From: JAVJSF01 sp040219555
GTDB taxonomy: Bacteria > Actinomycetota > Thermoleophilia > Miltoncostaeales > Miltoncostaeaceae
NCBI GenBank assembly: GCA_040219555.1
Contig: JAVJSF010000010.1
Span: 237,208 to 301,207, forward strand
Direction of reading: 5' to 3'
Length of the DNA stretch: 64,000 nt
Shown: positions 29,781 to 37,912 of the stretch, one piece after another
Position numbering within the stretch: the first letter of the stretch is position 1
Layout: each line of letters opens with the position of its first letter
Position numbers and translations under genes: made by a program
The notes under the pieces: model-generated
Seen by the model: only the letters and a program-made list of their open reading frames with translations
Told to the model about the DNA's origin: nothing
The model's database searches: none

Positions 29781-32700
29781 CCGGTGGCTCCGATCCTCAT
29801 CGCGAGGCGGTTGCCCAGGTCGCCGATCACCCGCGGGGCGTCAGCGGCGTCGTGGAAGTGGACGTGCTCGGCGAGCTTGCCGAAGACCCGCCCGCGCCGG
29901 CCGCGCTCGTTGGCCGGCACGACCTCCTCGTCGCGGTGCAGGTAGGCCAGGCCCTCGCGGGTGATGCGATCGGTGCCCTCGGCGAAGCCGGGGACGTACG
30001 GCGGCACCATGGCGTGATCCCAGCCGCGCGGGCGGTTCTTCATCCCGGGGTTGCCGAAGTCGTAGGTGTCGCCCAGGATCTTCCAGCCCATGTGCTGCTG
30101 GCGCGGGTCGCTGCTGCTCATGCCGCGGAACACGAACTGGAACGGCTCGTCGCCGCGAGCGCGCTTGCTGATCGGGAACAGGCTCATGGTGGTGCCGCTG
30201 CCACCGCGCTTGCCGCTGGCCTCCCACCAGGCCGTGCTGGCAGAGCCGCTGCAGTCGTAGGAGGCGTGGTTCCAGCCCGGCGGCCGGCCCGCGCCCCAGC
30301 CGTAGGGGCGGCCCATGATGGAGTCCGAGAGGTGCTTGGTGCGCATGATGTCCAGCGTCCCGAAGGCTCTCTCGGCCGAGCGGAACAGGCTCGTGGCCAT
30401 CCCCTTGACCTTGTCCCAGACCCATCCGGGGAACCCGCTCATCGCCTCTGCCCACGGTCCGTCACCGAGGCTCAGCTTCGGGATGTTCACCAAGAAGGCT
30501 CCGAGCCCGTCCTTCATTACATCGAAGGCCTTGCTGAACAGGTTGCCGCTGCCGCCGTCGCCGCGGGCGTAGCTGGCGATGTTGGCCTGCAGGTCGGCCA
30601 CCGAGGGGCCGGGAGCGACGATGCCGCCCTCGGCCATGAACTTCAGGCCCGACGAGGGGTCGACCCCGGGCATGCCCATCATCATGGCCGCGCGCGTCAT
30701 CAGCTCCTGACCGCGCCGGCGCCGCTTGCCCCCGAGCGGGATCACCGCCTCGGGACCGTCCTCGCCGACCACGGCCAGGGTCGGCCGGCGGATGATCTCG
30801 CCATCGGCCAGCTCGAGGGGCGCGATCTTCGCGATCCCGATGCTGATCTCGACCCCCGGGATCTTGCTGATGGCGCCGGCGATGGCGTTGGCGCCGTCGA
30901 TCACCTTGTTCACCACGGCGATGAAGCCGTTGGCGATCCGCTTGAAGGTGCGCACCGACGGGTCCACGATCTTGTCGCGGATGAAGTCGAACGCTGTCTT
31001 GATCGCGTCCTTCATGTCGCCGGCGGCGGTGCCGATCTTCCCGAGCGCGCCGCGCGCCAGGTCGAAGGTGCCCTTCGCTCCATCCCAGAAGGTGCTCACC
31101 ACGGTGCCGATGCCGCTGAAGGCGGGGCGGATGGCGTTCTGCCAGAGCCAGGTGGCCCACCGACCCCACTCCTGGAAGACCCCGACCCACCAACCGCCGA
31201 AGGTGGTCAGAGCGGTGCGTAGAGCCGAGGTTCCGGTGGTGATCCCCTCCCACGCGGGGCGGATAGCGTTGGCCCAGAGCCATGATGCGGCCGCGCCCAC
31301 CGAGCGGACCGCCGACTCGATGCCGCTGCCCGCGGTCCTGATGGAGGACCAGAGCGCGGAGGTGCCCGCTGTGATCCCGTCCCACGCCGGCCGGATCGCG
31401 TTGTTCCAGAGCCAGGACCCCGCGCTCCCCACCGCGGTGAAGGCCTGCTGGATCCCACGGCCCGCGGTCTGGATGTGGCCCCACAGGGCCGCGGTGGCGG
31501 CCTGGATGGCATCCCACGCGGGCTTGATGGCGCTGTTCCAGAGCCAGGTGCCGGCCGCGCCGACCTTCTGCAGGGCGGCATGGACGATGTCGCGGAAGGT
31601 CTCGCTGTTGCGGTAGGCGTAGACCAGGCCGGCGGCCAGGGCGACCAGCGCGGCGATGATCAGGACGATGGGGTTGGCGGCGAGGAACTTCAGCGCGATG
31701 CCGAGGGCGTTGGTTCCCGCCCGGGTGTTGGCGATCATCGTGATCGTCTTGCCGCCGACGACCAGCAGGGGGCCGAGCGCGGCCGCGGCGGCCAGGAAGC
31801 CGAGCATGGACGCCTTGACCGGACCGGGCATCGAACCGAAGGCGCTTGCGACGGCGCTGATGATGGGCGTGATGCGCTGGAGCGCTCCGGCGAGGACCCC
31901 GGAGATGGCCGCGCCGACCGGCATGATCGCCGCCTGAACCTCAGCCCAGGACTCGCGCATGCGGTCGGCGGCCGTGACGGTGTTGTCGGCGACCTCCTGG
32001 GTGGCCCCCTCGGAGTCCCCCAGCGCGGCCACCAGGTCGTCGATCTCGAACCGGCCCTCTTGGATGGCCTTGGCCATGTCCGAGCCGGCCCGCGCGCCGA
32101 AGACCTCCATGCCGATCGCGGCGGCCTCGGAGGACGTCTCGGCCCCCTGGATCGCCTCGATGGTCTCCCAGAGGCCGGTCTTGAGGTCCTTGCCCTCGCG
32201 GGCGAACTTGCCGGTGGCGATGCGCAGGGAGCCCATCACCAGCTCGGAGTTGACGCCCTGCTGCTCGAAGCTGGACAGCAGCGCGATCGACTCGTCGATG
32301 TCGAAGCCGAAGTTGCGCATCGGCACGCCGAACTTGACGACGTCCTGCATGAGGGCGTCGACGCCGACCCCGGTCTTCTGGCCGGCGACCGTGAGCTTGT
32401 CGAGCAGGCCTGGCATCTGCTCGGTCTCGATGCCCCAGTCCTGCATCACCCGGTTCACCCGACCGACCGCCTCGGCCCCGTCGACTCCGGTCGCCCGCGA
32501 GAACGCGGCCATCCGGCCGGCGGCCTCGGTGAGGGCCTCGCCCTGCAGGCCGAAGTGGGTGTTCAGATCGCCGACCACCTGGCCGATCTGCTCGTGGGTC
32601 AGGCCGAACTTGCGGCCCTCGCCGAGCGCGTCCCGGTAGGACTTGTGCAGCCCCTCGAGCTCCTTGCCGGTGGCCCCGGTGGCGAGCGTGACGGCGTTCT

Positions 32701-32920
32701 GGCCCTTCTCCACCTGGGCGAACGAGGCGAACGCCGCCGTGCCCAGGGCGATGATGGGCAGCGTGACGCGCTTGGTGAGGTTCTTGCCCCAGGCCTCGGA
32801 GCGCTTGCCGATGGAGTCCAGCGAGCGCCGCGTATCACGCTCGGCCTGGTCCATGTCCCGTTTGAGGGTCGCGCCGTCGGCCCGCAGGTCGAGGACCGCG
32901 GTGCCGAGGGATTCAGCCAT
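29777..32920 (-). CDS. Tape measure protein with tandem WLWN repeats and C-terminal NlpC/P60-like motif
   Basis: 1047 aa, the longest gene of the prophage; its length sets tail length. The N-terminal part is phage-tape-like (LDLRADGATLKRDMDQAERDTRRSL, then GVDALMQDVVKFGVPMRNFGF). Hydrophobic helices lie near residues 370-390 and 410-435 (FLAANPIVLIIAALVALAAGL). Four repeats of a WLWxxAIxPAW motif occur near residues 457, 501, 545 and 589, every 44 residues. A region near 870-900 (PYGWGAGRPPGWNHASYDCSGSAS) has the NlpC/P60 catalytic Cys motif, Cys890, suggesting a wall-degrading activity during DNA entry. Ends overlap the neighbours by ATGA and 8 nt. Confidence 0.9.
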   Translation of the reverse strand: MAESLGTAVLDLRADGATLKRDMDQAERDTRRSLDSIGKRSEAWGKNLTKRVTLPIIALGTAAFASFAQVEKGQNAVTLATGATGKELEGLHKSYRDALGEGRKFGLTHEQIGQVVGDLNTHFGLQGEALTEAAGRMAAFSRATGVDGAEAVGRVNRVMQDWGIETEQMPGLLDKLTVAGQKTGVGVDALMQDVVKFGVPMRNFGFDIDESIALLSSFEQQGVNSELVMGSLRIATGKFAREGKDLKTGLWETIEAIQGAETSSEAAAIGMEVFGARAGSDMAKAIQEGRFEIDDLVAALGDSEGATQEVADNTVTAADRMRESWAEVQAAIMPVGAAISGVLAGALQRITPIISAVASAFGSMPGPVKASMLGFLAAAAALGPLLVVGGKTITMIANTRAGTNALGIALKFLAANPIVLIIAALVALAAGLVYAYRNSETFRDIVHAALQKVGAAGTWLWNSAIKPAWDAIQAATAALWGHIQTAGRGIQQAFTAVGSAGSWLWNNAIRPAWDGITAGTSALWSSIRTAGSGIESAVRSVGAAASWLWANAIRPAWEGITTGTSALRTALTTFGGWWVGVFQEWGRWATWLWQNAIRPAFSGIGTVVSTFWDGAKGTFDLARGALGKIGTAAGDMKDAIKTAFDFIRDKIVDPSVRTFKRIANGFIAVVNKVIDGANAIAGAISKIPGVEISIGIAKIAPLELADGEIIRRPTLAVVGEDGPEAVIPLGGKRRRRGQELMTRAAMMMGMPGVDPSSGLKFMAEGGIVAPGPSVADLQANIASYARGDGGSGNLFSKAFDVMKDGLGAFLVNIPKLSLGDGPWAEAMSGFPGWVWDKVKGMATSLFRSAERAFGTLDIMRTKHLSDSIMGRPYGWGAGRPPGWNHASYDCSGSASTAWWEASGKRGGSGTTMSLFPISKRARGDEPFQFVFRGMSSSDPRQQHMGWKILGDTYDFGNPGMKNRPRGWDHAMVPPYVPGFAEGTDRITREGLAYLHRDEEVVPANERGRRGRVFGKLAEHVHFHDAADAPRVIGDLGNRLAMRIGATG

Positions 32921-33299
32921 CGCTCGCCGTCCTGCGCGGCGCGCGTCGGACGCCGACGCCGGCGGCCATCAGCTCATCGGGGCGCGCCGGGCGCGCCGGA
33001 GCGCGTCGCCCGCCCTCGGCTTGGCGGCGCAGCTCGGCCTGGGCACGCCGCGCGTCCTCGCGCTGCATGCGACCGGTGCCGAGCGCCAGGTTGCGCACGG
33101 CCCGCATGTCCTCCTCGGCCTGCAGGCGCGGGAGCATCAGCGCGTGCGCCTCGATGAGCGCGGGGTGCATGCTCAGGAACTCCGCCGCCGGCCGGCCGTA
33201 GAAGCGGACGAGGCGCGGGATGGTGTCGCCCCAGTCGTGAACGCGTCCATGTGCGCCCGCTGCAGACCCGCGCTCTTGGCCATCTCGGCGGGCATCCCG
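32913..33299 (-). CDS. Tail assembly chaperone T (-1 frame extension)
   Basis: This frame is open from 33299 to stop 32913 and lies in the -1 frame of the upstream chaperone G. The most protein-like portion starts VHDWGDTIPRLVRFYGRPAAEFLSMHPALIEAHALM and continues as an Arg/Ala-rich helix (EDARRAQAELRRQAEGGRRA). An ATG at 33170 could give an 85-aa product alone, but in tailed phages the T region is normally made only as a G-T fusion by frameshifting. The fusion assembles the tape measure and tail tube. Its stop overlaps the tape-measure start by 8 nt. Confidence 0.75.
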   Translation of the reverse strand, partial: RDARRDGQERGSAAGAHGRVHDWGDTIPRLVRFYGRPAAEFLSMHPALIEAHALMLPRLQAEEDMRAVRNLALGTGRMQREDARRAQAELRRQAEGGRRAPARPARPDELMAAGVGVRRAPRRTASDG

Positions 33300-33673
33300 A
33301 AAAAAGCGGCGATCACCGCCGCCCGCTCGTAGCCCGAGAGGCCGTCGCGATCGGCGCGCTCCAGCTCGGGGAGGGCGATCGAGAGGATGATGTCCTCGGA
33401 GTCGCTCTCCATGCGCATGAACTCGACGACGTCGTCGACCGAGCTGTCCTCGCCGATCTCCTCGGCGCGCGTCTGGGCCCGCTCCGCCGCGCGCTGGGCC
33501 TCGGTGATGCGCTCGCGCTCCAGCGGGGACAGGGAGCCGAGCTTGCGCATCTGGTAGGTGCCCGAGGGCAGCAGGACGGCCTGGGTCTCGGTGACCAGCT
33601 CGCGCAGGTCGAGGATCGATGAGTCCTCGTCGCTCGCGCGGCCGGGAGTCGGGGGCTTACGTGCTGTGGCCAT
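33173..33673 (-). CDS. Tail assembly chaperone G
   Basis: 166 aa. N-terminal Lys/Pro-rich tail, then ILDLRELVTETQAVLLPSGTYQMRKLGSLSPLERERITEAQRAAE, and an acidic helical stretch (VEFMRMESDSEDIILSIALPELERADRDGLSGYERAAVIAAFFGMP). Position between the tail tube and the tape measure, plus an overlapping downstream frame, identifies it as the first of the two tail chaperones. After the slippery site the zero frame continues for about 40 codons, the last 20 being Ser/Ala/Arg-rich. Its start overlaps the upstream small gene by 17 nt. Confidence 0.8.
   Translation of the reverse strand: MATARKPPTPGRASDEDSSILDLRELVTETQAVLLPSGTYQMRKLGSLSPLERERITEAQRAAERAQTRAEEIGEDSSVDDVVEFMRMESDSEDIILSIALPELERADRDGLSGYERAAVIAAFFGMPAEMAKSAGLQRAHMDAFTTGATPSRASSASTAGRRRSS
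33299..33305 (-). other. Slippery heptamer TTTTTTC for -1 ribosomal frameshifting
   Basis: On the coding strand the chaperone G frame reads GCT TTT TTC, giving T TTT TTC in X XXY YYZ phase. A -1 slip here enters the open T frame without a stop. In a genome this GC-rich a run of six T is itself unusual. Confidence 0.65.
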
Positions 33674-33878
33674 GAGTCTCCTCTGCGCCGTCGATGACCA
33701 GGGCCACGCCGCGGCGCGCCAGTTCGGCGCGCAGGTCCTCCAGCGCGCGGGCCGAGCGGCGGCCCTCGCGGCGGTGGTGGGCGACGGCCCTCTTGTGGGT
33801 GCGGACGCTCTGAGAGAGCGCCTGCGCCGCCTGCGCCAACACCTGGGTGTCGGCCGTGGCGGGCGGGGTGGTACTCAC
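33657..33878 (-). CDS. Small hypothetical tail-region protein
   Basis: 73 aa from GTG or ATG at 33878. Helical and basic (VLAQAAQALSQSVRTHKRAVAHHRREGRRSARALEDLRAELARRG). The first base of its start codon is shared with the tail tube stop, and its end overlaps the chaperone start by 17 nt. No known domain; it may be a small tail assembly factor. Confidence 0.5.
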   Translation of the reverse strand: MSTTPPATADTQVLAQAAQALSQSVRTHKRAVAHHRREGRRSARALEDLRAELARRGVALVIDGAEETHGHST

Positions 33879-34483
33879 TACGCGGCCGGCTCCTCGTCCT
33901 GGACGATCAGGCGGCCGAACCGCTCGTCCTCCGAGGCCGCGTCGAGGTCCTCCATGGCGACGAACTCGAAGGCGAGCATCGCGGGCTCGCCCTTCTGGAA
34001 CTGCACCGAGGGCGAGCCGCCCTCGTAGCAGCGCGGCACCTCGTACTGGGCGTTGAAGGTCAGGCCGTAGGGGGACAGGCCCTCACCGCGCACCAGGAGC
34101 GAGAGCTCGGTGATGACCAGACCGCGCGACAGGCCCATCGCCCGGAAGCCCGCGGCGCCGGCACCGGGCGCGGTGGTCTCCACCGCGTTGCGGTTGAGCA
34201 GCTCGCGGTATTGCTCCAGCGACACGTCGGCGATCTCGCCGGTGATGGTCAGGCTCTCCGATGTGCGGAACGCCTTCACCGGCCCGGTCGCGCCGGCGGG
34301 GGTCCAGGGGCTGATGTCCTGCTCGTGGTTGATGGTCACCCCGCCGTCGCCCATCGAGCGGGTGCCGCTGGTGCCAAGCAGCGACCAGTCGACGGCGGGG
34401 TCCTCGTCGATGGCCGGGAACGCGGTGCCGGCCGCGGCGATGTAGATGGTGTACGGGGCTCCGACGACCTCAAGCGGCTGCAT
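33878..34483 (-). CDS. Major tail tube protein
   Basis: 201 aa. Compact beta-rich sequence with MQPLEVVGAPYTIYIAAAGTAFPAIDEDPAVDWSLLG, then GGVTINHEQDISPWTPAGATGPVKAFRTSESLTITGEI and ISLEQYRELLN-like helix, the usual layout of siphovirus tube proteins. The C-terminus MLAFEFVAMEDLDAASEDERFG is a final strand plus acidic tail. It lies immediately upstream of the chaperones and after the tail terminator-like gene, the expected gene order. Start ATG 34483 overlaps the preceding small gene by 14 nt. Confidence 0.85.
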   Translation of the reverse strand: MQPLEVVGAPYTIYIAAAGTAFPAIDEDPAVDWSLLGTSGTRSMGDGGVTINHEQDISPWTPAGATGPVKAFRTSESLTITGEIADVSLEQYRELLNRNAVETTAPGAGAAGFRAMGLSRGLVITELSLLVRGEGLSPYGLTFNAQYEVPRCYEGGSPSVQFQKGEPAMLAFEFVAMEDLDAASEDERFGRLIVQDEEPAA

Positions 34484-34727
34484 CGGTCATCTCCTCCTCG
34501 GTGCTGCCCGGGTCGTCGTCCGGGTCGGGTGATGCCGGCCCGGCGTCGGCGAGCGACGCGGCGGGCGCCCCGGCGGGTGCCAGGTGGATGGTGTGGCTCG
34601 GGCTGGTGGCGAGCGCCTCGTAGAGGGCTCGGCTCAGCTCGACCGTGCGGGTCTCCCCGCGCGGTATGCGCACGCCGCTCACGGTCAGGCCATCGGTCGG
34701 CCCGCCGTAGGTCACGGCGTAGATCAT
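34470..34727 (-). CDS. Small hypothetical protein before the tail tube gene
   Basis: 85 aa: a beta-rich first half (MIYAVTYGGPTDGLTVSGVRIPRGETRTVELSRALYEALAT) and a Pro/Asp-rich disordered tail. The N-terminal part resembles small Ig-like or neck-associated domains, but I cannot name a family. Starts within the preceding stop (4-nt overlap) and ends inside the tube gene by 14 nt. Confidence 0.55.
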   Translation of the reverse strand: MIYAVTYGGPTDGLTVSGVRIPRGETRTVELSRALYEALATSPSHTIHLAPAGAPAASLADAGPASPDPDDDPGSTEEEMTDAAA

Positions 34728-35143
34728 GGGATCACCTCCTCATCGGCGGCGAGCACCTGCCAGCTGCTCGGCGCGGTGGGCCAGTCGGTGTCGGGGTCGC
34801 GCGCCAGGACCGCGTCGGCCGACAGGCGCGCCCAGTGGATGAGCGTCCCGTCGTGCACCTCGCGGCGCATGGCCTTCATCGCCGTGCGCACGGCGCGGTG
34901 CAGGTCCCACGCGGCCTTGGGGGTGGCCCCGAAGCAGTCCACGTCCACGCGCACATCGCCCCACGCCTGGTAGGCGCGACCCAGCAGGCCGCCGCCGGCC
35001 GGGCGCAGGACGACCGCTGCGCGCGGCATCTGGGGGACCTCCTCGCGCGGCAGCTCGCCGCCGTAGACGCGGCCCGATGTCAGGGCAGCGGTGGGCGGGT
35101 CGGTCTGCAGGAGGGCGACCAGGGCGGCGATCGGCTCGGGCAT
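34724..35143 (-). CDS. Tail terminator / tail completion protein
   Basis: 139 aa from ATG 35143 (TGATG). Opens MPEPIAALVALLQTDPPTAALTSGRVYGGELPREE and continues RAAVVLRPAGGG, VRVDVDCFGATPKAAWDLHRAVRTAMKAM. This is the pattern of DUF3168-like tail completion proteins that cap the tube (gpU/gp17 type). Located between the gp10-like and tube genes, the normal place for a terminator. Confidence 0.7.
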   Translation of the reverse strand: MPEPIAALVALLQTDPPTAALTSGRVYGGELPREEVPQMPRAAVVLRPAGGGLLGRAYQAWGDVRVDVDCFGATPKAAWDLHRAVRTAMKAMRREVHDGTLIHWARLSADAVLARDPDTDWPTAPSSWQVLAADEEVIP

Positions 35144-35475
35144 CAGAGCCTCGCGCGCACCTTCGCGGCGAACTGCGGGAAGTGGCGGTCGGCGGCCGGG
35201 CGCATGAACGGCGTGCGCCGCTCCAGGAACAGGCCGTAGAAGCCCTGGCGCTGGGTCGTGCCGAAGCGTGCGCTGATGACCCCCGGGGAGCCCTTCACGA
35301 TGCGTGCGGGCTCGGCGGTGATGTTCGACTGCAGGCGGCCGGAGCGGCTGCGCCACCAGTGCGAGGAGCGCGCATCCTCGGCGGCGGCCCGAACCGTCTC
35401 GGTGGCGGCCGCCAGCGCGGCCGAGGTCAGGCGCGCCACGAGCTCGCGCCCGCGCCAGTCCACCGCCGCGCTCAT
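35143..35475 (-). CDS. HK97 gp10-like neck protein
   Basis: 110 aa from ATG 35475 (ATGA with the previous stop). Contains WRGRELVARLTSAALAAATETVRAAAEDARSSHWWRSRSGRLQSNI, then FGTTQRQGFYGLFLERRTPFMRPAADRHFPQFAAKVRARL. The helix followed by the G-LE-G...PFM-PA block is the signature of gp10-like putative tail-component proteins of the head-tail joining module. It is one of the most confidently placed small structural genes. Confidence 0.75.
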   Translation of the reverse strand: MSAAVDWRGRELVARLTSAALAAATETVRAAAEDARSSHWWRSRSGRLQSNITAEPARIVKGSPGVISARFGTTQRQGFYGLFLERRTPFMRPAADRHFPQFAAKVRARL

Positions 35476-35825
35476 CGGATGCGCTCCACCATGAGCTCGA
35501 GGTGGGTGCGCCGGGCCAGCACGGCCTCGATGCCCATGGGGCCGTCCATCACCACCTGCCCGCGCTCGGTGACGGCCGACACGCGGTCGGCCTCGGTGAC
35601 GTCGGTGCCGAGCGGGACCAGCACGCGGCGGGTCACGAAGGTGGCGGTGCGCCCCTCGTCGACCGGCTCGCGGCCGGCGTCGGTGACCGCCCGGCAGGGC
35701 ACGTCGGCGGCATGGTCCTGCCAGTCGGGTGCGCCCGGCTGGCCCCACGCGGGCTCGACGGTGGCCGCGTCGCGCTGGATCGTGCAGCGCTGGACGAGCG
35801 CGAGGCGTGTCGAGACGATGCTCAT
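35472..35825 (-). CDS. Head closure / head-tail stopper protein
   Basis: 117 aa from ATG 35825 (ATGA overlap). Beta-rich: ALVQRCTIQRDAATVEPAWGQPGAPDWQDHAADVPCRAVTD, then TFVTRRVLVPLGTDVTEADRVSAVTERGQVVMDGPMGIEAVLARRTHLELMVERI. This matches small actinophage head closure proteins (gp16/gp9-like family). Lies between the connector and the gp10-like gene as expected. Frame open upstream, but that lies in the connector gene. Confidence 0.7.
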   Translation of the reverse strand: MSIVSTRLALVQRCTIQRDAATVEPAWGQPGAPDWQDHAADVPCRAVTDAGREPVDEGRTATFVTRRVLVPLGTDVTEADRVSAVTERGQVVMDGPMGIEAVLARRTHLELMVERIR

Positions 35826-36376
35826 CGCAGCGTCACCGTCCCGACCCCGCGGCCGATCGCGCGGCGCAGTACCTCGCGCTCGCTGGCCAACAGCAGCAGG
35901 CCGTAGGCGTCCGGGTAGGAGACCTGCTCGGATCCGTAGCCCTCCTGGGAGACCGAACCCGGGTTGACCCAGACGCGCACCACCGCCTCCAGGCAGATCA
36001 CCCGCACCTCCTGCGGGACCGGGTCGTAGCCGTGGTCGTAGGTGATGACCAGCTCCTGCTGGGGCTGGCCCCAGTGGCCGCGGGTGCGCACCAGCTCGTC
36101 GCCGACCCGATACCAGGTGTCGGCCGCGAGGGCCTCGCCGTCGAGGGTGATCGAGGCCACCGAGACGACCGGGCGCTGGGGCAGGCGCAGAAGCGCCCCC
36201 GGAGAACCGGTGCGCGTGAGGACGTCGTCCTCGACGAGGCTGATCGTCTGGCGAGCTTCGCTCCGGATCAAGCCGGTGGCCATGTCCAGCAGCGTCTGGG
36301 CCCGCGTCTGCTCGTCCTCGGTGAGCGTGATGCCCAGGCGCGCACCGAGGTCCGCCGGTGTGGCGAACGAGGCCAT
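35822..36376 (-). CDS. Head-tail connector (gp6-like adaptor)
   Basis: 184 aa. An N-terminal three-helix part (FATPADLGARLGITLTEDEQTRAQTLLDMATGLIRSEARQTI) is followed by a beta hairpin (LRLPQRPVVSVASITLDGEALAADTWYRVG) and a C-terminal helix (PDAYGLLLLASEREVLRRAI). Layout of gp6/gp15 adaptor proteins that form a ring below the portal. The start ATG 36376 and the preceding stop share one base. Confidence 0.75.
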   Translation of the reverse strand: MASFATPADLGARLGITLTEDEQTRAQTLLDMATGLIRSEARQTISLVEDDVLTRTGSPGALLRLPQRPVVSVASITLDGEALAADTWYRVGDELVRTRGHWGQPQQELVITYDHGYDPVPQEVRVICLEAVVRVWVNPGSVSQEGYGSEQVSYPDAYGLLLLASEREVLRRAIGRGVGTVTLR

Positions 36377-36669
36377 CAGCCGGCGGCCTCCACCGCGGCG
36401 ATGATGCCGGCGCGGTCCATGTCATCCGTGACCTCGATGCCCAGGCCGCGGGCGTGCGCCGCCCAGGCTTCCCGTCCGGAGCCGGGGCCGGCCTTCGGCG
36501 GGGCCTCGGTGGGCGCGGGTGCGGAGCGCTCGTCGGGTTCGTCCCCCGCGAGGATGCGCCGCGACCGGTCGTCGGCGGGGATCAGCGTCCCCGCCGCGAC
36601 CCGCTCGGCATGGGGCTCGCTGAGGGGCAGGTCCAGCGGCCAGACCGCGCCGCCCTCGCCCCTCAGCAT
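36376..36669 (-). CDS. Small structural-region protein with C-terminal SAP-like helix pair
   Basis: 97 aa from ATG 36669, chosen for the GAGGTG ribosome-binding site 9 nt before it; a GTG at 36681 is possible. N-terminal strands (LRGEGGAVWPLDLPLSEPHAERVAAGTLIP), a Pro-rich linker, then GREAWAAHARGLGIEVTDDMDRAGIIAAVEAAG, a SAP/Lsr2-like helix pair common at the end of small actinophage head proteins. Likely a head decoration or adaptor accessory. Confidence 0.6.
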   Translation of the reverse strand: MLRGEGGAVWPLDLPLSEPHAERVAAGTLIPADDRSRRILAGDEPDERSAPAPTEAPPKAGPGSGREAWAAHARGLGIEVTDDMDRAGIIAAVEAAG

Positions 36670-36682
36670 GACGGTTGTCACC

Positions 36683-37048
36683 TCAGAACCGCCTCGGGAG
36701 GCGGAACGCGGTGACCTCGATGTCGGCCGCCGTGACGTCGATCCACAGATCGCCACCCGCCTGGACGAAGCGCCCGGACTCGAACGGGCCCATGAAGACC
36801 GTGTCGGTGGACGGGATCGCCACCTCCAGGTCGCCGCGGCCGGCCTCCAGCGCGGGCGGGTTGAGCCCGGCCAGAACGGTGATCGTCTGCGGATTCGTGG
36901 CGTCGGTGTTGGTGACGCGCAGCAGGATCTGCTCCAGCCGCGCGCCGCTGACGAGGTTGCCGTCGGCCGCGTCGGCGGCCTCCGCGGTGGGGTCGTCCAC
37001 CGCGGCGGTCGGGTCGAGGTCGACGAGCGTGAATGCGGTGCGTGCCAT
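36683..37048 (-). CDS. Putative head decoration protein
   Basis: 121 aa. Beta-rich with ILLRVTNTDATNPQTITVLAGLNPPALEAGRGDLEVAIPSTDTVFMGPFESGRFVQAGGDLWIDV, a short jelly-roll-like or Ig-like profile. Sits immediately after the major capsid gene, where decoration proteins are usually encoded. No exact family. The start has a normal purine-rich upstream sequence (AGGAGGCT). Confidence 0.6.
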   Translation of the reverse strand: MARTAFTLVDLDPTAAVDDPTAEAADAADGNLVSGARLEQILLRVTNTDATNPQTITVLAGLNPPALEAGRGDLEVAIPSTDTVFMGPFESGRFVQAGGDLWIDVTAADIEVTAFRLPRRF

Positions 37049-37060
37049 GGGTCAGCCTCC

Positions 37061-37906
37061 TCAGACCGCGCTCTTGGACGCCTGCAGGGTGGCGATGCCG
37101 TCCGGGCGGACGACCTTCGCGCCGTACAGGTGCAGGCCCTTGACGGCGTCGGCGAACCCGTCCTCAGGGCGGTAGGCCTCGACCTTGGCGATCTGCTCGG
37201 CGTAGCTGATCGCGCCGGGGTAGCCGGCCACCACCACGCTGTCGTCGCCGCTGTCGAGGGTCGGGGTGTTGTTGGACTCCCAGATGTCGAAGCCGAGCAT
37301 CCGGCCGACCATGCCCTCGCGCAGACCCTCCTGGCTGCCGGAGGCGTCGAGCCGCACGAGGCGGTCGTCCTCCAGGAGCAGCTCGACGTACCAGGGCGGC
37401 AGGATCGCCCAGCGCCCAGACTTGGGGACGCTCGCCTCGTCGAGCTTGGTGCGCAGCTTGTTGAGCTGGCTGTAGGCGATGGCGCCGCTGGTGACCGCGG
37501 TGGCCGAGATCGTGTTGGCCGCCTGCGCGTCGACGTAGAGGCTGGCGATGTAGCCGTCGGCCACATCCGAGAGGGCGTAGGCCGACTCGCTCATGGCCTG
37601 CGGGATCAGGTCGCCGCGCACCTGGCGGGCGTCGACGTCGTCGATCTCGAACGCGAAGTACTTGGCCTGGTCGATGAGCAGCTTGCGCTGAGCGGTGGTC
37701 AGCTGCTCGGGGGTGATGGTCGTGGAGTTCGGGGTGTAGGTGGCGACGGTCGGCCGCGAGATCGAGTTGATGTTCACGGTGTCGCCGTAGTCGCGGATCT
37801 CGCCCTCGTACTGGCGGTTGGCGACCGAGCCGTAGACGAGCCGGTTGCGCAGCTCGAGCAGCAGCTCGGCGGCCCAGACCTCGGGACGGAAGGTGTCGAC
37901 AGACAT
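37061..37906 (-). CDS. Major capsid protein
   Basis: 281 aa. Sequence from WAAELLLELRNRLVYGSVANRQYEGEIRDYGDTVNINSISRPTVATY through FAFEIDDVDARQVRGDLIPQAMSESAYALSDVADGYIASL has the pattern of the phage capsid families with HK97 fold of P22-coat type (N-arm, E-loop, helix-rich P-domain). The C-terminal AISYAEQIAKVEAYRPEDGFADAVKGLHLYGAKVVRPDGIATLQ is typical of the A-domain end. Preceded by scaffold gene and followed by the decoration gene. Assembly into T=7 shells is inferred only. Confidence 0.85.
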   Translation of the reverse strand: MSVDTFRPEVWAAELLLELRNRLVYGSVANRQYEGEIRDYGDTVNINSISRPTVATYTPNSTTITPEQLTTAQRKLLIDQAKYFAFEIDDVDARQVRGDLIPQAMSESAYALSDVADGYIASLYVDAQAANTISATAVTSGAIAYSQLNKLRTKLDEASVPKSGRWAILPPWYVELLLEDDRLVRLDASGSQEGLREGMVGRMLGFDIWESNNTPTLDSGDDSVVVAGYPGAISYAEQIAKVEAYRPEDGFADAVKGLHLYGAKVVRPDGIATLQASKSAV

Positions 37907-37912
37907 GTGGTG

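Noticed and set aside
33170..33175. Independent start of the T chaperone at ATG 33170
   Set aside because: Possible, but the -1 frame is open 43 codons further up to a slippery site and is protein-like before the ATG, which favours the frameshift fusion.
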